Shown: one piece after another, positions 21,996-32,039 of the stretch
Layout of the letters: the number at the start of each line of letters is the position of its first letter
Numbering within the stretch: the stretch's first letter is position 1
Assembly: GCA_903813345.2 (NCBI GenBank)
Contig: CAIIXF020000011.1
Location: forward strand, 8,964,842-9,028,841
Reading direction: 5' to 3'
From: Owenia fusiformis
Lineage: Eukaryota > Annelida > Polychaeta > Sabellida > Oweniidae
DNA length: 64,000 nucleotides
The notes under the pieces: generated by a model
What the model was told of the DNA's origin: nothing
What the model saw: the letters and a program-made list of their open reading frames with translations, nothing else
Databases searched by the model: none
Made by a program: the position numbers and the translations under genes

Positions 21996-24900
21996 TGATT
22001 TTCCGAGAAAACCGAGAAAAGAGGCGTGGCCTATAATAAAAAACGAAGAAAGGGGCGTAGCCTATTATGAAAACCGAGAAAAGAGGCTTTGCCTATTATA
22101 AAACGAAGAAAGGGACGTGGCTTATCAAAAAAAAAGAAAAGAGGCGCGGCCTATAATAAAAACGAATAAAAGGGGCGTGGCCTATAATAAAAAACGAAGA
22201 AAGGGGTGTGGCCTATTATAAAAACCGTGAAAAGAGCCGTGGCCTGCCATCAAAACGAAGAAAGGGGCGTGGCCTTTTACAAAAACGAAGAAAGGAGCGT
22301 GCCCTATTATAGAAACCAAGAAAAGAAGTGTGGCTTATAATAAAAACCGAAGAAAGGGGCGTGGCCTATCATAAAAACCGAGAAAAGAGGCGGAACCTAT
22401 AATAAAAAACGAAGAAAGGGGCGTGGCCTATTATAAAAACCGAGAAAAGAGGCGTGGCCTATTATAAAAACGAAGAAAGGGGCGTGGCTTATCATAAAAT
22501 CCGACAAACGGGGCGTGGCCTATTGTAAAATCCGAGAAAAGAGGCGTGGCCTATTAAAAAAAGAAAGGGGCGTGGCTTATCATAAAAACAGAGAAAAGAG
22601 CCGTGGCCTGCCATCAAAACGAAGAAAGGGGCGTGGCCTTTTACAAAAACGAAGAAAGGAGCGTGCCCTATTATAGAAACCAAGAAAAGAAGTGTGGCTT
22701 ATAATAAAAACCGAAGAAAGGGGCGTGGCCTATCATAAAAACCGAGAAAAGAGGCGGAACCTATAATAAAAAACGAAGAAAGGGGCGTGGCCTATTATAA
22801 AAACCGAGAAAAGAGGCGTGGCCTATTATAAAAACGAAGAAAGGGGCGTGGCTTATCATAAAATCCGACAAACGGGGCGTGGCCTATTGTAAAATCCGAG
22901 AAAAGAGGCGTGGCCTATTAAAAAAAGAAAGGGGCGTGGCTTATCATAAAAACAGAGAAAAGAGGCGTGGCCTTTAATAAAAAACGAAGAAAGGGGTGTG
23001 GCCTGTTATAAATACCGAAAAAAGAGGCGTGGCCTATTATAAAAACGAAGAAAGGGGCGTGGTTTATCATAAAATCCAACAAAAGAGGCGTGGCCTATTA
23101 TAAAAACCGAGAAAAGAAGCGTGGCCTATTATGAAAACGAAGAAAGGGGCATGGCTTATCATATAAACAGGGAAAATATGCGTGGCCTTTAATAAAAACG
23201 AAGGAAGGGGCATGGCCTATCATAAAAAAGAGAAAGAGGCGTGCCTTATAATAATAAACGAAGAAAGGGGCGTGGCCTGTTATAAAAACGAAGAAAGGGG
23301 CGTGGCTTATCATAAAAACCGAGAAAATATGCGTGGCCTTTAATAAAAAACGAAGGAAGGGGCGTGGCCTATCATAAAAACCGAGAAAGAGGCATGGCTT
23401 ATAAAAATAAACGAAGAAAGGGGCGTGGCCTGTTATAAAACGAAGAAAGGGGTGTGGCTTATCATAAAAACCGAGAAAAGGGGCGTGGCCTATTATAAAA
23501 ACGAAGAAAGGGGCGTGGCTTATCATAAAAACCGAGAAAAGAGGCGTGGCCCATTATAAAAACGAAGAAAGGGGCGTGGCTTATCATAAAATCCGACAAA
23601 AGGGGCGTGGCCTATTATTAAAACCGAGAAAAGAGGCGTGGCCCATGATTAAAACGAAGAAAGGGGCGTGGCTTATCATAAAAACCGAGAAAAGAGGCGT
23701 GGCCCATTATAAAAACGAAGAAAGGGGCGTGGCTTATCATAAAAACCGAGAAAATATGCGTGGCCTATTATAAAAAACGAAGAAACGGGCGTTGCCTATT
23801 ATAAAAACCGAGAAAAGAGGCGTGGCCTATTATAAAAACGAAGAAAGGGGCGTGGCTTATCAAAAAATCCGACAAAAGGGGCGTAGCCTATTATAAAAAC
23901 CGAGAAAAGAGGCGTGGCTCATGATAAAAACGAAGAAAGAGGCGTGGCTTATCATAAAAACCGAGAAAAGAGGCGTGGCCTATAATAAAAAACGAAGAAA
24001 GGGGCGTGGCTTATCATAAAAACCGAGAAAAGAGGCGTGGCCCATGATAAAAACGAAGAAAGGGGCGTGGCTTATCATAAAAACCGAGAAAAGAGGCGTG
24101 ACCTATAATAAAAAAGAAGAAAGGGGCGTGGCTTATCATAAAAACCGAGTAAAGAGGCGTGGCCTATTATAAAAACGAAGAAAGGGGCGTGGCTTATCAT
24201 AAAAACCGAGAAAAGAGGCGTGGCCTATTATAAAAACGAAGAAAGGGGCGTGGCTTATCATAAAAACCGAGAAAATAGGCGTGGCCTATTATAAAAAAAG
24301 AAGAAAGGGGCGTTGCCTATTATAAAAACCGAGATAAGAGGCGTGGCCTATTATAAAAACGAAGGAAGGGGCGTGGCCTATCATAAAAAACGAGAAAGAG
24401 GCGTGGCTTATAATAATAAACGAAGAAAGGGGCGTGGCCTGTTATAAAAACGAAGAAAGGGGCGTGGCTTATCATAAAAACCGAGAAAATATGCGTGGCC
24501 TTTAATAAAAAACGAAGGAAGGGGCGTGGCCTATCATAAAAACCGAGAAAGAGGCGTGGCTTATAATAATAAACGAAGAAAGGGGCGTGGCCTATTATAA
24601 AAACGAAGAAAGGGGTGTGGCTTATCATAAAAACCGAGAAAAGAGGCGTGGCCCATTATAAAAACGAAGAAAGGGGCGTGGCTTATCATAAAAACCGAGA
24701 AAAGAGGCGTGGCCCATTATAAAAACGAAGAAAGGGGCGTGGCTTATCATAAAATCCGACAAAAGGGGCGTGGCCTATTATAAAAACCGAGAAAAGAGGC
24801 GTGGCCCATGATTAAAACGAAGAAAGGGGCGTGGCGTATCATAAAAACCGAGAAAAGAGGCGTGGCCTATAATAAAAAACGAAGAAAGGGGCGTGGCTTA

Positions 24901-26797
24901 TCATAAAAACCGAGAAAAGAGGCGTGGCCTATTATAAAAACGAAGAAAGGGGCGTGGCTTATCATAAAAACCGAGAAAATAGGCGTGGCCTATTATAAAA
25001 AACGAAGAAACGGGCGTTGCCTATTATAAAAACCGAGAAAAGAGGCGTGGCATATTATAAAAACGAAGAAAGGGGCGTGGCTTATCATAAAATCCGACAA
25101 AAGGGCGTGGCCTATTATAAAAACCGAGAAAAGAGGCGTGGCTCATGATAAAAACGAAGAAAGAGGCGTGGCTTATCATAAAAACCGAGAAAAGAGGCGT
25201 GGCCTATAATAAAAAACGAAGAAAGGGGCGTGGCTTATCATAAAAACCGAGAAAAGAGGCGTGGCCCATGATAAAAACGAAGAAAGGGGCGTGGCTTATC
25301 ATAAAAACCGAGAAAAGAGGCGTGTCCTATAATAAAAAACGAAGAAAGGGGCGTGGCTTATCATAAAAACCGAGAAAAGAGGCGTGGCCTATTATAAAAA
25401 CGAAGAAAGGGGCGTGGCTTATCATAAAAACCGAGAAAATAGGCGTGGCCTATTATAAAAAACGAAGAAACGGGCGTTGCCTATTATAAAAACCGAGAAA
25501 AGAGGCGTGGCCTATTATAAAAACGAAGAAAGGGGCGTGGCTTATCATAAAATCCGACAAAAGGGCGTGGCCTATTATAAAAACCGAGAAAAGAGGCGTG
25601 GCTCATGATAAAAACGAAGAAAGAGGTGTGGCTTATCAAAAAAAACCGAGAAAAGAGGCGTGGCCTATAATAAAAAACGAAGAAAGGGGCGTGGCTTATC
25701 ATAAAAACCGAGAAAAGAGGCGTGGCCCATGATAAAAACGAAGAAAGGGGCGTGGCTTATCATAAAAACCGAGAAAAGAGGCGTGTAATATAATAAAAAA
25801 CGAAGAAAGGGGCGTGGCTTATCATAAAAACCGAGAAAAGAGGCGTGGCCTATTATAAAAACGAAGAAAGGGGCGTGGCTTATCATAAAAACCGAGAAAA
25901 TAGGCGTGGCCTATTATAAAAAACGAAGAAACGGGCGTTGCCTATTATAAAAACCGAGAAAAGAGGCGTGGCCTATTATAAAAACGAAGAAAGGGGCGTG
26001 GCTTATCATAAAATCCGACAAAAGGGGCGTGGCCTATTATAAAAACCGAGAAAAGAGGCGTGGCTCATGATAAAAACGAATTAAGAGGCGTGGCTTATCA
26101 TAAAAACCGAGAAAAGAGGCGTGGCCTATAATAAAAAACGAAGAAAGGGGCGTGGCTTATCATTAAAACCGAGAAAAGAGGCGTGGCCTGTTATAAAAAC
26201 GAAGAAAGGGGCGTGGCTTATCATAAAAACCGAGAAAAGAGGCGTGGCCTATTATAAAAACGAAGAAAGGGGCGTGGCTTATCATAAAAACCGAGAAAAG
26301 AGGCGTGGCCCATGATAAAAACGAAGAAAGGGGCGTGGCTTATCATAAAAACCGAGAAAAGAGGCGTGTCCTATAATAAAAAACGAAGAAAGGGGCGTGG
26401 CTTATCATAAAAACCGAGAAAAGAGGCGTGGCCTATTATAAAAACGAAGAAAGGGGCGTGGCTTATCATAAAAACCGAGAAAATAGGCGTGGCGTTTAAT
26501 AAAAATCCGAAGAAAGGGGCGTGGCCTATCATAAAAACCGAGAAAGAGGCGTGGCTTATAATAATAAACAAAGAAAGGGGCGTGGCCTATTATAAAAACG
26601 AAGAAAGGGGTGTGGCTTATCATAAAAACCGAGAAAATAGGCGTGGCCTATTATAAAAACCGAAGAAAGGGGCGTGGCCTATTTTTAAACCGAGAAAAGA
26701 GGCGTGGTCTATGATAAAAACGAAGAAAGGGGCGTGGCTTATCATAAAAACCGAGAGAGAGGCTTGGCTTATTATAAAAACCGAGAAAAGAGGTCCA
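21996..26797 (+). repeat. Satellite array of 30/31-bp units with GGGGCGTGGC boxes
   Basis: About 4.8 kb of alternating units: a 31-bp type with CCGAGAAAAGAGGCGTGGCC and a 30-bp type with CGAAGAAAGGGGCGTGGCTT, joined by ATAAAAA. That gives roughly 160 units, each with one RGGCGTGGC core. Higher-order repeats are visible: about 364 bp (22233 versus 22597) and about 460 bp (the variant CGGGCGTTGC at 25011, 25471 and 25932). The GGGGCGTGGC core matches the GC/CACCC box bound by Sp/KLF zinc-finger proteins. Long frames read through the array only because stop codons are rare in the unit. Confidence 0.9.
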
Positions 26798-26892
26798 GTT
26801 ACCTGGGGCTCAATGACAACTAAGAAACCGGAGTTAATGATAGAACAACAAAACTAAGTTGGATTGAAGGGGGGTGTATAGAGATATTGTAT

Positions 26893-27010
26893 ATCGTATA
26901 AGAGGGTGAAAATTGATTGTATATTGTATAAGAGGGGGCAAAATTTATTGTATATGGTATAAGAGAAGTAAAAAATATGGTATATGGTATGATAGAAAAT
27001 ATATGGTATC
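26893..27010 (+). repeat. Minisatellite TTGTATATGGTATAAGAGGG
   Basis: Four to five diverged copies of a roughly 33-bp unit built around TATTGTATATNGTATAAGAG. A related block occurs at 39383-39520. Confidence 0.6.
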
Positions 27011-28234
27011 TAGAATTAAAGAAGGCTAATTATGAAGAAATTGTACCCTAACTGTAAAGTGTCCCATTGTGCCAACTCTCTTACTGTAACCGTGTTGGGA
27101 AAACGTGGAAAAGTAGTCTCTCTAATTGGTTTCACATTCCAGGTCAATCAATACTGTAAGTTTAGAGAAAATCACTCTCAAACTAAGAGTTTTGTGCCCT
27201 TTTCATTCAAATTTTCACAGGAGGTGTTAAAAACAGTCTCGAATAAGAATCACGCCCGGTGATCAGAAGAAATGAATGAAGTGGAGTGAGGGGGAGTAGC
27301 TGATTTTCGGTAGAAAATTCAACAAATCTTGAAGATTTATTTTTTCAAGAGAAAGTTTACAATTGAATGGCTAAATGAATAGGCGCAGTGGACGGGGGTC
27401 CACTTCGGTCTTCTTGGATTTTTTTTGAATTGTGGAGTTCTAAGATAAAAGATCTATTAAAAAAATGCAGCGTCGCCAACGTGCAAATGCCAATGTTTTT
27501 GCTATAAATCAAGCTACATGGGTCTACACGACCTGTAATAAATACTTGTAAGTGAAGTAATTATCACAAAACTATTGACATCGTTGGTTTTGTAAAACAC
27601 GTTACCATACGTTATATAAAAAGTAATCGAAAATTATTAAAATAGACTAGATGCAAGTAGAAATAATCTTGATTTAGGTCATTAAATATTCAAAATTCAG
27701 TCAAAGTGATGTCATATTTGAAATCTACATGTAAAAGTACATCTATAAATATGGTTTCGAAAATTGTTTATCAACTTTGAAAATTTAATTTAATTCTGCG
27801 TTATTGAACGGAGGGGGGGTAATGTGTCTATAAGACATATGAAAAGAGATGTAACTTGACTTTTATTTCCAATAACTCCATATGTCCCCATTTTTCACTT
27901 TTCAGAGTTCACGGGGGATAAGCAAAACGAGGGCGAAGCCACGGACTGCGACTCGCGTAATTCAAAACGAGGTTACAACGCATTATAGCTGAACAATGGC
28001 GGTAAGTCCAAACTTAAGGGGACTCATCTCTTACGACAATGGTAATACACTTGCCAATTACAGAAATAGAAAATAAACATATTTAGGAAAAGCTTGTTTG
28101 TTAACTTCACGTTTAAGCCGTGTTCTTTAATTAAATCTCAATGACGCTGAATGACGGTACATGACACTTAACGACATAGCAACTACAGAGCTCCTCATTT
28201 GAAGCATTGTTTTATCATGACGTCATATAACACT

Positions 28235-28530
28235 AGTAGTAGGAAAATTGGTCCCATCAGCCCAGGCTGGTCACTAGGCTGGTCATCTAAAACCGGAAGT
28301 CAGCCATTTTGACCGGAAGTCAGCCATTTAAACCGGAAGTCAGTCATTTCGAATCTCCTGGCAGGAAGTCAGCCATTTTGAATTCTGTCTGGGCAAGTTG
28401 ATGACATCATAGCGGATGTTCAGCCATTTTGAATCTGTCTGGGCAAGAGGGTGACATCATAGCGGAAGTGAGGCATCTTTGAGTCGGTCTGGGCAGGTTT
28501 TAAAACGGATGTTCAGCCATTTTAGATTTT
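28235..28530 (+). repeat. Polinton left terminal inverted repeat
   Basis: Matches 31360-31648 in inverted orientation. It holds three consecutive ACCGGAAGTCAGCCATTT-like units near the tip and a second unit type (GACATCATAGCGGAAG) further in. CCGGAAGT is a perfect ETS-family box. The similarity to copy 1 (5770-6237) continues inward to about 28790. Confidence 0.75.
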
Positions 28531-28961
28531 GTCCGGGCACGTTTATAACATCATAGCGGAAGTTCAGTCATTTTAACTTTGCCTGGGCAAATGGATCATA
28601 TGTTTGGCAGGAAACGTAAAGGTAGCCATATTGATAGCCTTATATCATATGAATAAGGATTACGATGGCATTGGTCTCACTCGAATCATGAATACATGCT
28701 CTTGAAGCATCTATTTTTAAGAATCTTTAGTTAAAATTGGGGAATTTATAGAGGCTAATTTTTTTAACTTTTGACTAAATTTATGTTAGGTATACTATAG
28801 TCTCAATGAGAAATGGGGGATGGCTTATATAACAACTTCACTTATCTTTCTACTTTCACTTACAGTGTATGAACATAACACGAATTCTTTCAACACACAT
28901 AAAATTTTATTTACATATAATACAGCATGATATACATCATAATTACATTTCTATACAATAT

Positions 28962-30026
28962 TTACAATAATGTTATATCAGAGTCCTTGACCCACGAGTC
29001 AAACTTTTTAGGCCAATATTGTTCGTGTTTTTAGGATCTTTTCCACCTTCCAAATATCATCTTCATTTGCTTGTACCCTCTGGAGCTCTGCTTGGTAAAA
29101 AGTACCCTTAATGTCTTCATTTTGAAAATCTTTTAAACGATACAATGGAAGGCCCTGTCTGATGAAACGTTGTGCTACTTTAAAAATTTCACCAGTCCAA
29201 TGCTCGTTGTATTCTCTTGTAAAAATATGTTTCGATTGGGTAATTCTAACCAAAGCTCCAATGGGAAATTTAAATATATATTTTGACCTAGTTTTAACAG
29301 CAGCTGATTTTGGATAGTACATCCGCCACCAAATGGCCAGTTCATCATCTTTAGATACATTTTTAGGAGCCATCTTTATGCTCCTATGCCAGGTGGCATT
29401 ATAACTTTTAACAAAATTTTGCAAATCATCTAGATATCTGTAGTTCTGTTTATATGTCATGAACCTCATTATTTTCGTCTTCAATGTCTTTATAAGGCGC
29501 TCGGAAAAGTTGGCTTTGGGTGTATTTTCCGTAACAAAATGGCGTACTCCCCATCGAGCCAGCAATGTCTGTACGACCCTCGCACGAAATTCTTGACCTT
29601 TATCCGTTCTAATGACATCTGGTTGACGCTGCCCTTCTTTGAAGATGTCATCAAAGGCCTCTGCAACAGATTTACCCTTCTTGTTAGGTAGAGGCTTAAC
29701 CCAGGCAAAACGGGACATGATGTCAATGACGACTAGGATAAACTTCGTATTGTCATTCTCTGTTGACCAAGTAGACATATCCATGAGATCAGCATCCCAT
29801 TGTTCATCAAATGTGAAACATATACTTTGTTCCGAGTAAATTGTCTCTTATAAGGTCTCTGTAGGCCATAAGCTTCTTGATTGTCCAGCCATTTCTTTAT
29901 CTGATAACGGGACAGCTGGTATTTCCCATCATTTAGTACAGCTCTATAGAGTTTGTCTGGTCCAGCAAAGGCTCCAGAATTTCGACTGTCGAAGTATAAT
30001 TTCTTTAAATAGTCTTGATATGCCAT
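28962..30026 (-). pseudogene. Polinton-type integrase, frameshifted
   Basis: Read on the minus strand, an N-terminal region (30026 to about 29810) is in one frame and the catalytic core plus C-terminal region (to 29008) in another, with the break near 29810. The core shows the retroviral-integrase (rve) layout: a first Asp in a WDAD segment near the break, the second Asp in RTDKGQEF and the Glu in FSERLIKT, 34 residues apart by my count. A C-terminal chromodomain-like start (WKVEKILKTR) is followed by a premature TAA at 29008. Chromodomain-like coding sequence resumes in another frame (KKFDSWVKDSDI) and stops at 28962. An upstream neighbour on the same strand is the ATPase remnant. At least two frame breaks make it non-functional. 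Confidence 0.8.
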
Positions 30027-30180
30027 CTTACACTGTCGGAATCTGACTCCTTAATGACGATCTCTCTTTAAATTGCTAATATTTATCACTCAGTACTTGA
30101 TTCAACAGCCTCGTTTTCGGATTCACTCTGTTCTTCCTCAGAGCTACTTCCCTGGTCGGTATCCTCTATCCATTTCCGGG

Positions 30181-30861
30181 CTACATCTGCCTCGATAAGA
30201 ATGCCACCTGTTGGCGATCTCTCGGGTTATTAAACAGTATCATATAGTGAGAGTTTAAGCTCATCGATCTATTCATTTTTCCTTGATGATACATATTCTG
30301 GAGTAGGCATATCACAGACAGATTTCGATGGTGACTGCCTTTGCTATAGAGATCACATATCCGTTGATCATTTGTTGCCTCATTCATAAGATCATCGAGA
30401 AGTATCAAAGTAGGAACTGAAGTGTCAAGGTATCTTGAATCATCAATATCCTCTGGTATTCCCTTCACAAATTCCAAATGTGGGTATTTTCTTAGCTCTT
30501 CGTAGGCAGGCTGCCATTGACCATAACACCAGATGATTCTTCTAGGAATTGGGGATATATACCGTTCAACATTTTTGATCAAGTGCTTCATAAGCCAGGT
30601 CTTCCCCGACGATGTTGGTCCGGCTGAAAATACAACAAAAAATATTTTTTTAATAAATTGACATGCTCTCTTTCTATATTTAGAAACCTATCAGACTTTT
30701 AATTTCAACATGTCCATGCCTATACCTGCTATCATAGTAAACGGATGTTTCAGCATAACATCAGACTGATGCATTTTCTCTCCATGAAACTTATTCATAT
30801 GCCTTGATAGGTTATCACCTCTCGTAAAATTCACACTACACTCAGAACAATTGAAAGACAT
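30181..30861 (-). pseudogene. Polinton zinc-finger/packaging ATPase, truncated
   Basis: Exon 1 (30861-30726) encodes a C2H2 finger. A 102-bp GT-AG intron (30725-30624) leads in phase to exon 2, which carries a Walker A motif GPTSSGKT and a Walker B motif LILLDDLMNE. A conserved segment KGSHHRNLSV follows, as in the FtsK/HerA-type packaging ATPases of Polintons and related viruses. A TAG at 30183-30181 stops the frame shortly after SRQM, and a second stop follows within a few codons. A separate acidic tail (EEEQSESENEA) is open in another frame down to about 30080. The C-terminal part of the ATPase is deleted, so the gene is dead, although exon 1 and both Walker motifs are preserved. Confidence 0.75.
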
Positions 30862-31022
30862 GTTGTCTGTTCAAGATCTATCAGTAAAATGACTCAAAAC
30901 ATGGACAACTTAAAATATATAAGAATATTCTAATGTGCAGTATTGTGATTGGTTCAAAATGTGTCAATTAAGATCAATTGTAAACATAAACAGGCATTTA
31001 TGACATTATAAACTATTGAATA

Positions 31023-31370
31023 TTAAAGTAAAGGGAGGGGAGGAGGTTTGGAAGATGGAGAAGAGACAGGAGGAGGTTGGGTGGAAGTAGGAGGAGGTAT
31101 GAGGTAAGGAGAAGGTAGGGAGGAGGTGGGAGGAGGTAAGGAAGAGGTTGGAGGATGTAAGGAGGAGGTAATGATGAGGTAGGGAGGAGGTAGGAGGAGG
31201 TGGGAGGAGGTAAGGAGGAAGCGGGGGGAGGTAGAGAGGAGGTGGGAGAAGGTAAGGAAGAGGTGGGAAGAGGTAAGGAGGATATAGGGAGGAGGTAATG
31301 ATGAGGTAGGGAGGAGGCGGGGGGAGGTAAGGAGGAGGTAAGGAGGAAGTGGGAGGAGGTAGGGAAAAGA
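31023..31370 (+). repeat. Purine-rich tract in Polinton
   Basis: About 350 bases of GGAGGTRGGAGGAGG-type degenerate units, homologous to 5520-5766. It lies between the zinc-finger exon and the right terminal repeat, the same place as in copy 1. It is almost free of C. Confidence 0.75.
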
Positions 31371-31648
31371 TGGCTAACTTCCGCTTTAAAACCTACCCAG
31401 GCCGACTAAAAGATGCCTCACTTCCGCTATGATGTCATCCTCTTGCCCAGACAGATGGCTGACTTCCTGCTAGAAAGCTTCAAAATGGCCGACTTCCGGT
31501 TAAATGGCTGACTTCCGGGCTGACTTCCGGTTTAAATGGCTGACTTCCGGTCAAAATGGCTGACTTCCTGTCAAAATGGCTGACTTCCGGTTTTAGATGA
31601 CCAGCCTAGTGACCAGCCTGGGCTGATGGGACCAATTTTCCTACTACT
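31360..31648 (-). repeat. Polinton right terminal inverted repeat
   Basis: Inverted partner of 28235-28530. It carries five or so tandem ATGGCTGACTTCCGG units, each joining a YY1-like AAAATGGC to an ETS box on the other strand (ACTTCCGG). The very tip is CCTACTACT, followed by the AACACT duplication. Confidence 0.75.
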
Positions 31649-32039
31649 AACACTGTAGTTCACGAATTCTTAGAATATGGTACAATTATCTGTGACGTCA
31701 GTGGCACATTGCCCTGTCAACAATTAAACAAACAAACGAACTATACGTCACTGATTTCCCAAATAATTGCATAATTTGGGTGTTTGCTTTGTTGTCTTGT
31801 ATTCGTTCAAGCTTAGTTTGTTAGTATTCCAGCAGTATATCAAGCATGCCGTTTCCGCTAAATACCATTAGTATGAGCAATTTATATAAGGTTTCTTTAT
31901 AAATTACCTTTGAAATCATGATGGTTTAATATTTCCATATATTACTGATGTATAAGAAAATCGTTTTAGCCTACAGTATAGCCACCGCATTGTGTGCCTC
32001 TTAATAACATCTAAAATAAAAAAGGTTTAACCATCGATT

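Larger units (their letters stand above)
28235..31648 (-). mobile_element. Internally deleted Polinton/Maverick, 3,414 bp
   Basis: Inverted ends start AGTAGTAGGAAAATTGGTCC and are flanked by an exact 6-bp duplication AACACT (28229-28234 and 31649-31654). An AG start and a 6-bp duplication are Polinton hallmarks. Terminal repeats of about 290 bp (left side extending to about 560) contain tandem CCGGAAGTCAGCCATTTTG units and TGACATCATAGCGGAAG units. Inside, on the minus strand, are a broken retroviral-type integrase and a broken packaging-type ATPase. No DNA polymerase B, protease or capsid genes are visible, so most of the usual 15-25 kb is gone. Its intact ends might still be mobilised in trans. 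Confidence 0.82.

Noticed and set aside
21397-22036. Repeated 62- and 73-codon ORFs
   Set aside because: They are the same frame in the two copies of the 418-bp duplication, with no domain and no further support.
22492-26623. Many minus- and plus-strand ORFs (60-142 codons) within the satellite, with phenylalanine/proline/histidine-rich or lysine-rich repeats
   Set aside because: They follow the 30/31-bp repeat exactly, occur on both strands, and lack any start, splice or non-repeat context.
21996-26797. Regularly spaced repeats resembling a CRISPR array
   Set aside because: There are no unique spacers; the units are contiguous and degenerate, and the genome is clearly eukaryotic.
27032-27262. 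76-codon ORF next to the 10.4-kb element
   Set aside because: No recognisable motif, overlaps the element boundary and has no splice or poly-A context.
29639-29839. Plus-strand 66-codon ORF
   Set aside because: It is the antisense shadow of the Polinton integrase remnant.
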